Source of the DNA: AC-32 sp963717725
GTDB lineage: Bacteria > Actinomycetota > Thermoleophilia > Gaiellales > Gaiellaceae
Length of the DNA: 64,000 bases
Assembly (NCBI GenBank): GCA_963717725.1
Contig: CAVQWS010000013.1
Coordinates: forward strand, 1-64,000
Direction: 5' to 3'
Below are positions 23,838 to 31,214 of the stretch, piece by piece (position 1 is the first letter of the stretch; every line of letters starts with the position of its first letter). The translations under genes and the position numbers were made by a program. The notes under the pieces were generated by a model, which did not search any database, was not told where the DNA came from, and saw nothing but the letters and a program-made list of their open reading frames with translations.

Positions 23838-25316
23838 CTACGAGAGGTGCTCTCGCACACGGTCGCCGACGGCGGACATCTGGATCTCCGCGCCGGTGAC
23901 GTCCTTCAGCAGCTCGTCGGCGGTCGGCTTCTGGCCCAAGCCCCAGAGCTCGCGCAGCAGCGAGCCCGCCTCGCGCTGGGCGAACCAGTCGCTGCCGAAG
24001 CGCTCGCGCAGGTGGTCGCGCAGCTGACTCTCAAACGCCCACGAGCGGAGGTAGGCGGTGACGTAGAAGCCGGAGTCGATGTCCGCGAGGTAGTTGGCCT
24101 CGCTGATCTCGAACTTGAGCGCGTCGCCGAGCAGCTCGGCGTAGCGCTTCGGCATCTCGCCGATGTCGTCGGCCGAGTGGAACTCGAGCTCGTAGAGCAG
24201 CTTCGCCGAGTAGCGGCGCACGAAGAAGAGCAGCCAGAGCATTCCCTCGGCCGCGTACTCGTCCGGGCGCGGAAAATCGAGCTTGCGCGAGAGCCAGCCG
24301 GGCTCGTCGGTCAGGTGCTGCATCAGCATCGCCCAGCCCTCGGTGACCGCCGTGTCGCCCAGGCGCTTCTCCTCCATCGCCAGGTCGCGCGAGGTATTGC
24401 CGAAGTGCTCGGCGTGCCCGGCCTCGTGGAAGAAGGCGCGCCAATCGTCGGCGCCGCCGATCGGCTGGATCACGAGCATCACCTTGTCCGGGACCTCGAT
24501 CGGCGAGCAGAACGCGCGCGGCGTCTTCTGCGGTCGCTGCTCGATGTCGAGCGTGATGTTCTGCTGGCTGTCGAGGTCGATCCCGAGGTCGGCCAGCGTC
24601 GCCCGCAGCGCCGGCACCATCTTGTCGCCGGGGAAGCCCTCGTCCCACTGCGGCGAGCGCAGCAGGCGCTGCACGTCCCAGCGCGCGAGCTCGTCGAGCG
24701 AGATCCCGAGCAGTGTCCGTGAGGCGCGGTCCATGCGCTCCTCGTAGAGCTGCTCGGTGTCGGCGAGGAACGCCACGCATTGCGCTGCCAGCTCCTCGAG
24801 CCGGAAGCCGAAGCGCTCATAGAGCTCGACGTAGGTCGAGACGCCGAGTGAGGGCAGCTCCCGGCGGACGACGTCGACGCCGTCCAGGTAGATCGGGTTC
24901 AGGTGCTCCTCGGTCGCCTCCCACATCGCGCGGTCGAGCTGCTCGCGCTTCCCGCGATCGGCCTCGTTGGCCATCTCCGGGCGGATCATTCGGAAGGGCA
25001 GCGTCTCGCCGTCGACGGTCACCTCGAGCTCGGCCTCCAGCTCGGCGAGCTTCTCAGCGTGCTCGCGCGTGAACTTGCCGAGGTAGCCCTCGCAGCCGAA
25101 CTCCCAGAGCTCGCGGATGCGGCGGTCGCCGTTCACCGCCGCGCCGACGGCCTGCACGTTCTCGAGCTCCGTCAGCTTCGAGTGCCGGTCGTAGATGTCC
25201 TCGAGCTCGAGCTTGTCCTTCAGGCCCGCGTAGTGCTGGTAGTACTCCTCGTCGAGCTCGGCGATGAAGCGGTCGGCTTCGGCGCTGTAGGCCTCGATCT
25301 CCGGGCTGCTCGGCAT
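23838..25316 (-). CDS. Zinc metallopeptidase, M3/M32-like (HEAGH)
   Basis: A 492-aa mainly helical, acidic cytosolic protein. FFHEAGHAEHF (about residues 316-326) is a HExxH zinc site, and VTEGWAMLMQHL about 30 residues later supplies the third ligand Glu, as in gluzincins of the M3 oligopeptidase group. A preceding KTPRAFCSPIEVPDKVML segment resembles the substrate-side strand of these enzymes. It probably trims cytosolic oligopeptides. It is divergent from yjbQ with only 17 bp between start codons, and a TATCCT box ends six bases before its ATG. Confidence 0.82.
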   Translation of the reverse strand: MPSSPEIEAYSAEADRFIAELDEEYYQHYAGLKDKLELEDIYDRHSKLTELENVQAVGAAVNGDRRIRELWEFGCEGYLGKFTREHAEKLAELEAELEVTVDGETLPFRMIRPEMANEADRGKREQLDRAMWEATEEHLNPIYLDGVDVVRRELPSLGVSTYVELYERFGFRLEELAAQCVAFLADTEQLYEERMDRASRTLLGISLDELARWDVQRLLRSPQWDEGFPGDKMVPALRATLADLGIDLDSQQNITLDIEQRPQKTPRAFCSPIEVPDKVMLVIQPIGGADDWRAFFHEAGHAEHFGNTSRDLAMEEKRLGDTAVTEGWAMLMQHLTDEPGWLSRKLDFPRPDEYAAEGMLWLLFFVRRYSAKLLYELEFHSADDIGEMPKRYAELLGDALKFEISEANYLADIDSGFYVTAYLRSWAFESQLRDHLRERFGSDWFAQREAGSLLRELWGLGQKPTADELLKDVTGAEIQMSAVGDRVREHLS

Positions 25317-25321
25317 AGCCG

Positions 25322-25328
25322 TAGGATA
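25322..25328. promoter_or_regulatory. Bidirectional -10 element TAGGATA
   Basis: Within the 17-bp gap between two divergent start codons, TAGGAT (plus) ends six bases before GTG 25334. TATCCT (minus, 25328-25323) ends six bases before the ATG at 25316. One TANNNTA heptamer therefore can serve both genes, giving leaderless transcripts in both directions. No clear -35 was seen on either side. Confidence 0.6.
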
Positions 25329-25333
25329 TCCGG

Positions 25334-25732
25334 GTGCGAGAGATCAGCCTTCGGACCGAGCGGCGGACGCAGCTGCTCGACATCACGGAACAGGTTGAGC
25401 TAGCGCTCAACGGGGCCAACGGGGCGGCCGCCGCGCTCGTCTATGTGCCCCACACGACCGCCGGCGTGACGATCAACGAGGACATCGATCCGGTGCTCGC
25501 CGCAGACCTCGAGCAGGCGATGGAGAAGGTGGTCGAGGACGGCTGGACGTGGAAGCACGACGACGAGGACGGCCCGAACGCGCCCTCGCACATGCGCGCG
25601 TCGCTGATCAGCCCTGAAGTGCTCGTGCCGCTGCAGGAAGGCAAGCTCGCCCTCGGCCGCTACCAGGGGATCTTCTTCTGCGAGTTCGACGGGCCGCGCG
25701 AGCGCAAGGTCTACGTGACCGCGCTTAGCTGA
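25334..25732 (+). CDS. YjbQ/UPF0047 family protein
   Basis: A 132-aa single-domain protein. Family signature: AALVYVPHTTAGVTINE (about residues 35-51) with the invariant HTT/N-E, then a variable acidic segment (KHDDEDGPNAPSHMRASL) carrying the conserved His, and the C-terminal GRYQGIFFCEFDGPRERKV. Members have been linked to a secondary thiamine-phosphate synthase activity, but the physiological role is unsettled. GTG 25334 is placed by the -10 just upstream and by the usual N-terminus. Confidence 0.9.
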   Translation: MREISLRTERRTQLLDITEQVELALNGANGAAAALVYVPHTTAGVTINEDIDPVLAADLEQAMEKVVEDGWTWKHDDEDGPNAPSHMRASLISPEVLVPLQEGKLALGRYQGIFFCEFDGPRERKVYVTALS

Positions 25733-25784
25733 GTCACAACCGGGCGTACACCTGAACTCAACGTGAGCGGCGTACGTTCCGCTC

Positions 25785-27186
25785 GTGCCGGGCCGACTCC
25801 CGCTTGCGTTCGCCCTTTCGGTGGCGCTGGTCGCGGGAGTGGCCTTCTTCTCGCACGAGGACGAGCCGCACGCCCACATCGTTGCGGGGATCCACAAGAT
25901 CCGCCACGTCGTCGTGATCATGCAGGAGAACCGCTCCTTCGACTCCTACTTCGGCACGTACCCGGGAGCGGACGGCCTGCCGCGGCACGACGGCCATTTC
26001 ACCGTCTGCTCGCCGGACCCGCGCACCGGGATCTGCCTCTACCCGTTCCACGACATCGCGCGACCGCAACAGCGGCGGGCCGCACGAGCATCTCGACGCG
26101 GTCCGCGACGTCAACGACGGCAAGATGGACGGGTTCGTGCGCCAGGCCAGGCGCGGGCTCGTGACCGGCTGCTCGGTCAGCCCGGACGCGCCGCTCTGCT
26201 CGTTCGGCGCGGCGCATCCGGACGTGATGGGCTACCACGACCGGCGCGAGATCCCGAACTACTGGGCCTACGCGCGGAACTTCGTGCTCCAGGACCACAT
26301 GTTCCAGCCGGACACCTCCTGGAGCCTGCCGGCCCACCTGTTCATGGTCTCCGAGTGGTCGGCCCGCTGCCGCACCCACGCGGCGTCGAGCTGCGTCAAC
26401 GCGGTCGAGAACCCGCTCGCGCCGCCGCACGAGCGGCAGAACCCGACCGCCCGCAAGCCGGACTACGCGTGGACGGATCTCACGTACCTGCTGCACAAGC
26501 ACCACGTCTCCTGGCGCTACTTCATCGTCAAGGGCGCCCAGCCCGACTGCGACGACGACGGGATGGTCTGCACGCCGCCGAAGCAGAGCGCCGGCACACC
26601 CGGGATCTGGAACCCGCTGCCGTGGTTCGACACGGTCAAGGCCGACCACGAGCTCCGCAACATCGTCCCGATGCGGCAGCTGTTCGGGCTGGCCAGGCGC
26701 GGCCGGCTGCCGGCGGTCTCGTGGGTGATCCCGAGCAACCGGGTCAGCGAGCACCCGCCGAGCCTCGTCAGCAACGGCCAGAGCTTCGTCACGAGCGTGG
26801 TCAACGCGGTCATGCGCAGCAAGGACTGGGGCTCGACCGCGATCTTCCTCGCCTGGGACGACTGGGGCGGCTTCTACGACCACGTCGTGCCGCCGAAGGT
26901 AGATGTCAACGGCTACGGCCTACGGGTGCCGGGGCTCGTGATCTCACCCTATGCCCGCCGCGGCTACGTCGACCACCAGGTGCTGAGCTTCGACGCCTAC
27001 GCGAAGTTCATCGAGGACGACTTCCTGCGCTCGTCGCGGCTCGACCCGGCCAACGACGGGCGGCCCGATCCGCGGCCCACGGTGCGCGAGCAGGTATCGC
27101 AGCTCGGCAACCTTGTCTCCGATTTCGACTTCGCTCAGAAGCCGCGCAAGCCCCTTTTGCTCCCGCTGCACCCACCGTTCTCATAG
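25785..27186 (+). pseudogene. Phospholipase C/acid-phosphatase-type phosphoesterase, frameshifted
   Basis: Two adjacent frames together give one PF04185-type phosphoesterase. From GTG 25785 the first frame has a signal-anchor (LPLAFALSVALVAGVAFF) and the family opening IRHVVVIMQENRSFDSYFGT. After PFHDIA (about 26058-26066) the frame is lost, and the next frame continues DRNSGGPHEHLDAVRDVNDG through PDVMGYHDRREIPNYWAYAR, FLAWDDWGGFYDHVVPP and VISPYARRGYVDH to TAG 27184-27186. All metal-site motifs survive once the single break is repaired. The intact protein of about 466 aa would be an extracellular phosphodiesterase or phosphatase. Real mutation versus sequencing error is undecided. Confidence 0.8.
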
Positions 27187-27196
27187 CCTGGGGCGA

Positions 27197-28561
27197 ATGG
27201 CCGCGCCCGTCTCGAAGGACCAGGAGCTCGAGCTCTCGATCGACTCGCTCGCCTACGGCGGGAACGGCGTCGCGCGCCTGAACGGGTTCGTCGTCTTCGT
27301 CCGTCGCGGCCTCCCGGGCGACCTCGTGCGCGCGCGCGTGACGAAGGTGAAGCGGAGCTTCGCGGAGGCGACCGCAGTCGATGTGCTCGAGCCGAGCCCG
27401 CTGCGCGTCGAGGCGCCGTGCGAGCACTACCCGGCCTGCGGCGGCTGCCGCTTCCAGGATCTCGCCTACGAGGCGCAGGTCGCGGCAAAGGAGGAGCAGG
27501 TCGCCGACGCGCTGCGCCGGATCGGCGGGATCGCTGAGCCTCCGCTCGAGCCGATCGTTCCGGCCGAGGAGGTCTTCCACTACCGCAACAAGCTCGAGTA
27601 CTCGTTCACGCAGACGGAGGAAGGGCCTGCGCTCGGCTTTCATCGCGCCGGTCGCTGGGACGAGGTGCTCGACATCCGCCGCTGCTGGCTGACGACCGAC
27701 CTCGGCAACGCCGTGCGCGAGACCGTCCGCGCGTGGGCGCGAGGCGAGCGGCTCGAGGCCTACGACCAGTCGGAGCACACCGGCTACCTGCGCCACCTCG
27801 TCCTGCGCGAGGGTCGCAACACCGGCCAGCTGCTCGTCCAGCTCGTGACCGCCGCGGGCGAGCGCTTCGACCGCGACGAGTTCGTCGAGGTGCTGCGCCG
27901 CTTCCCCGAGGTGCGCTCGATCCACTGGTCGGTGAACGAGGCGCCCGCGGAGGTGACGAACCTACCGACGTCCCTGCTCTGGGGCGAGGACGCGATCGAG
28001 GAGGAGCTCTGCGGCCTGCGCTTCCGCGTCCGGCCGAACGCATTTCTGCAGACGAACACGCGCATGGCCGAGCGGCTCTACGAACTGGCCGGCGAGTACG
28101 CGGGGCTGACCGGCACCGAGACGGTCTACGACCTCTACTGCGGGATCGGCACGATCGGGCTGACGCTCGCCTCCAACGCGCTGACGGTGTGGGGCGTCGA
28201 GGTCTCGGAAGAGTCGGTCGCCTGCGCGCTCGAGAACGCCGATCTGAACGGGATCACGAACGCCGCCTTCTTCGCGGGCGAGGTGGGCGCGTCGCTCGAG
28301 GAGCTGGCCGACCGCGCCGGTGCGCCGGACGTGGCCATCGTCGACCCGCCGCGCGCGGGGCTCTCCGGCAAGGCGCTGCGCCGGCTCGCTCGGCTCGAGG
28401 CCTCGCGGATCGTCTACGTCTCGTGCAACCCGACGACGCTCGCCTCGAACGTCAAGGAGCTGCAGGCCGAATGGGGCTACACGCTCGAGCGAGCGCGGCC
28501 GGTGGACATGTTCCCGCACACACCGCACGTCGAGACCGTCGCATTGCTCACCCGGCGCTGA
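27197..28561 (+). CDS. 23S rRNA (uracil-5)-methyltransferase, RlmD/TrmA family
   Basis: A 454-aa enzyme. An N-terminal TRAM-like OB domain (KDQELELSIDSLAYGGNGVA, residues 7-65) is followed by a 4Fe-4S motif CEHYPACGGCRFQ. The SAM-binding domain shows VYDLYCGIGTIGLTLA. The catalytic pair is DPPRAGL and the nucleophile/base region YVSCNPTTLASN, ending DMFPHTPHVETV. The ATG at 27197 sits seven bases after TAGCCT, so the gene is probably leaderless; a longer upstream reading overlaps the phosphoesterase. Uridine target (rRNA or tRNA) cannot be told from sequence. The 3' end overlaps the convergent MarR gene by 14 bp. Confidence 0.92.
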   Translation: MAAPVSKDQELELSIDSLAYGGNGVARLNGFVVFVRRGLPGDLVRARVTKVKRSFAEATAVDVLEPSPLRVEAPCEHYPACGGCRFQDLAYEAQVAAKEEQVADALRRIGGIAEPPLEPIVPAEEVFHYRNKLEYSFTQTEEGPALGFHRAGRWDEVLDIRRCWLTTDLGNAVRETVRAWARGERLEAYDQSEHTGYLRHLVLREGRNTGQLLVQLVTAAGERFDRDEFVEVLRRFPEVRSIHWSVNEAPAEVTNLPTSLLWGEDAIEEELCGLRFRVRPNAFLQTNTRMAERLYELAGEYAGLTGTETVYDLYCGIGTIGLTLASNALTVWGVEVSEESVACALENADLNGITNAAFFAGEVGASLEELADRAGAPDVAIVDPPRAGLSGKALRRLARLEASRIVYVSCNPTTLASNVKELQAEWGYTLERARPVDMFPHTPHVETVALLTRR

Positions 28562-28991
28562 GCTCGGCTTCGATCGCCTCGCGGAGCTCGGTCAGCCCGC
28601 CACGCAGGCCGTCGATGCTTTCCCCGCCGAGCCGGCGTTCGACCGACTCGGCAAAGGCGCGGAACTTCGGCCGGGCCTGCTTCAGCAGCTCCTCACCGTC
28701 GGCGTTCAGGTTGATCAGGTACGACCGCCGGTCGTTGGGGTTCGGGACTCGCTCGACGTGGCCGCGCTTCTCCAGACGGCCGACGCGGAAGAGCACCGTC
28801 GAGAGCGGCATCTTCATCCGCTCGGCGAGCAGGGTCGGCGTCCAGGGCCCCTCGGCGCCGATCAGCACGTAGAACGGGTAGTCCTCGGGCGGCAGCTCGA
28901 GACCCGCGAGCGACGCCTCGATCAGCCGCTCGCGCAGCTGGTTCGTCCGGAAGAGGTCGAGCAGGATCGTGTCCGGAGCCGGTTCTGTCAC
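28548..28991 (-). CDS. MarR-family transcriptional regulator
   Basis: A 147-aa winged-helix regulator. The HTH is WTPTLLAERMKMPLSTVLFR (about residues 50-69) and the wing is RLEKRGHVERVPNPNDRRSY, with the DxR motif of MarR wings. Long N- and C-terminal helices would form the dimer. GTG 28991 abuts one of two 18-bp imperfect palindromes in the 33-bp gap to the divergent beta-propeller gene, so autoregulation and control of that gene are likely. The ligand is unknown. Confidence 0.9.
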   Translation of the reverse strand: MTEPAPDTILLDLFRTNQLRERLIEASLAGLELPPEDYPFYVLIGAEGPWTPTLLAERMKMPLSTVLFRVGRLEKRGHVERVPNPNDRRSYLINLNADGEELLKQARPKFRAFAESVERRLGGESIDGLRGGLTELREAIEAELSAG

Positions 28992-29009
28992 TACCGCAAC
29001 CTTGTGGTA
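28992..29009. promoter_or_regulatory. Candidate MarR operator O1
   Basis: TACCGCAA-CC-TTGTGGTA, an 8-2-8 inverted repeat with one mismatched pair. It abuts the MarR start codon and covers the predicted MarR transcription start. It shares the pattern TAnnGCAA-nn-TTGnGnTA with O2; the two centres are 21 bp apart, two helical turns. Confidence 0.6.
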
Positions 29010-29014
29010 ATGTA
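29008..29014. promoter_or_regulatory. Bidirectional -10 element TAATGTA
   Basis: TAATGT (plus, 29008-29013) and TACATT (minus, 29014-29009) overlap in one TANNNTA heptamer between operators O1 and O2. They would start transcripts for the beta-propeller gene (+) and marR (-), each with a leader of only a few bases. Confidence 0.5.
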
Positions 29015-29030
29015 GTGCAAGATTGTGCTA
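29013..29030. promoter_or_regulatory. Candidate MarR operator O2
   Basis: TAGTGCAA-GA-TTGTGCTA, an 8-2-8 inverted repeat with two G-T-type mismatches. It overlaps the GTG start codon of the divergent secreted protein (29025). It is in phase with O1, as expected for cooperative dimers on one DNA face. Confidence 0.6.
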
Positions 29031-29921
29031 AGTCTACTGCGCGGTGGGGTCGTCGTCTTGGCCGTTGCGGTGGTGTGCGGCACGGCGGGCGCCGCCGCGC
29101 CGACGAAGGTGCACGTCGGGCTGTCCGCCTCCTTCGCCCTCACGGGAGGCGGCGCCCTGTGGGTGACCGACCGGGTCGACAACAAGCTGATCCGCGTCGA
29201 TCCCGCGGGCGGACGCGTGAAGTGGCAGCTCGGCATCCCGAGCAGTCCGTTCGGGCTGGCTTACGGCGCGGGCAGCGTCTGGGTCGGCTCGAGGAACGCC
29301 GGCCGGGTCACTCGCGTCAATCCCACGACGAAGCGGGTGCTGAAGCGGATCTCGGTGGGTTCCGCCCCCTACGCGCTCACCTTCGGCGCCGGCGCCGTGT
29401 GGGTCTCGAACGAAGGCTCGGGCACGGTCAGCCGCATCGCGCCGAAGCGGAACAAGGTCGTGAAGACGATCCGCGTCGGCGGCGGCCCGAACGGGATCGC
29501 GGTCGCCTTCAAGAAGGTCTGGGTCGCCGACTACGGCCACAGCCATCTGATCCGGATCGACCCGGTGCGCGACCGCGTCGAGAAACGCATCTCGCTGCCG
29601 AAGGCCGACTGGATCACGCCGTCGGCCGACGCGCTCTGGGTCTCGAGCGAGGGCGGGAAGATCTACAAGATCGACCCGGTGTCGATGGCCGTCCTGGCGA
29701 CCGTGACCGTTGGGGCGAACCCGCTCGCCACAGCGTGGGTGGCCGGCAAGCTCTGGGTGCCGAACATCGACGACAACACGGTCTCGGTGGTCGACCCGGC
29801 GACGGCAGCGGTCGTGAGCACGATCCCCACCGGTCAGAGCCCGCTCGCGGTCGCCTCGGCCGCAGGCCACGCCTGGGTCACGTCTGACTTCGACGGGGAT
29901 CTCTGGCGTTTCGACCCCTGA
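29025..29921 (+). CDS. Secreted YVTN/Vgb-like beta-propeller protein
   Basis: A 298-aa exported protein. Signal peptide MLSLLRGGVVVLAVAVVCGT (cleavage near AGA/AAP), then six to seven blades of about 42 residues with repeating GAGAVWVSNEGSGTVSRI-like strands (WV-x-D/N-x-x-x-N-x-V-x-x-I-D-P). This is the virginiamycin-B-lyase/NHL-like propeller pattern, though no lyase residue was identified, so binding rather than catalysis is likely. It is divergent from marR and its GTG lies inside operator O2. It overlaps the convergent membrane gene by 44 bp. Confidence 0.8.
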   Translation: MLSLLRGGVVVLAVAVVCGTAGAAAPTKVHVGLSASFALTGGGALWVTDRVDNKLIRVDPAGGRVKWQLGIPSSPFGLAYGAGSVWVGSRNAGRVTRVNPTTKRVLKRISVGSAPYALTFGAGAVWVSNEGSGTVSRIAPKRNKVVKTIRVGGGPNGIAVAFKKVWVADYGHSHLIRIDPVRDRVEKRISLPKADWITPSADALWVSSEGGKIYKIDPVSMAVLATVTVGANPLATAWVAGKLWVPNIDDNTVSVVDPATAAVVSTIPTGQSPLAVASAAGHAWVTSDFDGDLWRFDP

Positions 29922-30636
29922 CCGCGCGCCAGAGCAGGTCGGCGTTCGGGACCAGGAAGCCGACCGAGAGCAGCGGCAGCGCGGGCAGCCCGTCCACCTC
30001 GAGCCAGGTGGCGAGCGAGATCGTCCCGCCGATCGAGGCCACCAGGCAGAGCCAGGTCCAACCGGGCCGCAGCCGCCAGCGGGCGGCCGCGCCCAGGAAG
30101 AGGGCGAAGAAGAGCAGGTCCGGCAGCCCGAGCTTCGCGCCGCCATCCACGCCCGGGACCGGAAATGTGAACGAGAGCGCGTCGAAGACCTCCACGTGCT
30201 TGGTCACGATCGTGTTCGTGGGGCCGCGCCAGACCGAGTAGGAGTCGACGAAGGGCACGATCAGGGCGACGAGCACGACCCAGCTCAGCTCCTCGAAGAA
30301 GCGCAGGAAGCACCAGCCTGCGAACGTCATCGCGCCGAGCTTTGCGAAGTTCGCGACCGGTGAGGCGCCCGTCGCCTGCAGCACCACCGCGGCGACACCG
30401 AAGGCGGCCGCGGTGATCAGCAGCCGGGGCAGAGGCATCGCCCAGGCCGGAAGCGCGAGCCAGACGAAGCCGAACACCGCCGGGATCACGAGGAACGAGA
30501 GCCACGCGATCGCCCCCCAGAGCGAGAGCCTGAACCACGACTCGTGCGTGCCGTAGTAGACGCCGACGACGACCGCGAGCGCGACGAACGCGGCGGCGCG
30601 GCGCGGGCTCAGTACGGCGGCAGCTCGGCCCACCAT
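29878..30636 (-). CDS. Presenilin/signal-peptide-peptidase-like membrane protein
   Basis: A 252-aa membrane protein with about eight TM helices. Three motifs fall in the order of the A22/presenilin family: D131 at the end of a TM helix in VPFVDSYSVWRGP (compare YD...SV), G-L-P-D at 170-173 at the start of the next TM (compare GxGD), and GLPALPL at 217-222 before the last TM (compare PAL). Prolines replace the second Gly of GxGD, and Val replaces the Tyr before the first Asp. Both candidate catalytic aspartates remain. Family assignment is by motif reading only. It overlaps the UDG-like gene by 28 bp and is probably co-transcribed. Confidence 0.5.
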   Translation of the reverse strand: MVGRAAAVLSPRRAAAFVALAVVVGVYYGTHESWFRLSLWGAIAWLSFLVIPAVFGFVWLALPAWAMPLPRLLITAAAFGVAAVVLQATGASPVANFAKLGAMTFAGWCFLRFFEELSWVVLVALIVPFVDSYSVWRGPTNTIVTKHVEVFDALSFTFPVPGVDGGAKLGLPDLLFFALFLGAAARWRLRPGWTWLCLVASIGGTISLATWLEVDGLPALPLLSVGFLVPNADLLWRAVRGRNARDPRRSQT

Positions 30637-31193
30637 GGGCCCAGTGCCTTGAAGGCGTTCCAGAAGCGCGTCTTCGCAGGCGCCTCGTCCAGCGACTCGT
30701 CGATGTCGGGCACGTAGAGCGCCTGGATCGTGGGCGTGAACCGCTGGAGCTCGCCGAGCGTCGGCTCGAGCTTGTCGGCGAGCGGGAACTCGATCGCGTT
30801 CAGGAACTCGAGCGCGGTCTCGCCCATCACGACCACGAGCTTCGGCTGGACGATGTGCAACTCGCGGATCAGCCAGCCGCGTGCCTGGTCCTCGTCGCCG
30901 CCTGCCAGCTTGAAGCAGTTCGTGCCGTAGATCGCCAGCGGATCGACGTTCAGCCGCTGTAGCGACTTGAGCAGCGCCTGGCCCGAGCGGCCGTAGAACG
31001 CGACACCCTCCTGCACCTCCGCCGGCTGCGGCGAGTGCTTGAGCAGGAAGACGTCGGCGAGCGGATGCCCGGAGCCCAGCACGGGCACCTGGCCCTCGCC
31101 CGCAGCGCGCGCGATCTCGTCACCGAGCTCGTTCGTCTCGGCGATTGCTTTTTGCAGGTACTTCTCGAAGATCTCGTCCGTCACGGCAGCCAC
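30609..31193 (-). CDS. Uracil-DNA-glycosylase-superfamily protein
   Basis: A 194-aa protein. Segments fit the UDG fold: VPVLGSGHPLADVFLLKHSP with EGVAFYGRSGQALLKSLQRL (motif A and the following helix), YGTNCFKLAGG, and VVVMGETALEFLNAI as the central strand. The four iron-sulfur cysteines of family 4 enzymes are absent and motif A lacks the usual GEAPG, so activity is uncertain. It sits 21 bp after the GT-PHP fusion gene on the same strand. The GTG start overlaps no other gene. Confidence 0.7.
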   Translation of the reverse strand: MAAVTDEIFEKYLQKAIAETNELGDEIARAAGEGQVPVLGSGHPLADVFLLKHSPQPAEVQEGVAFYGRSGQALLKSLQRLNVDPLAIYGTNCFKLAGGDEDQARGWLIRELHIVQPKLVVVMGETALEFLNAIEFPLADKLEPTLGELQRFTPTIQALYVPDIDESLDEAPAKTRFWNAFKALGPWWAELPPY

Positions 31194-31214
31194 TGGGCCT
31201 TGGACCTTTCTCGG

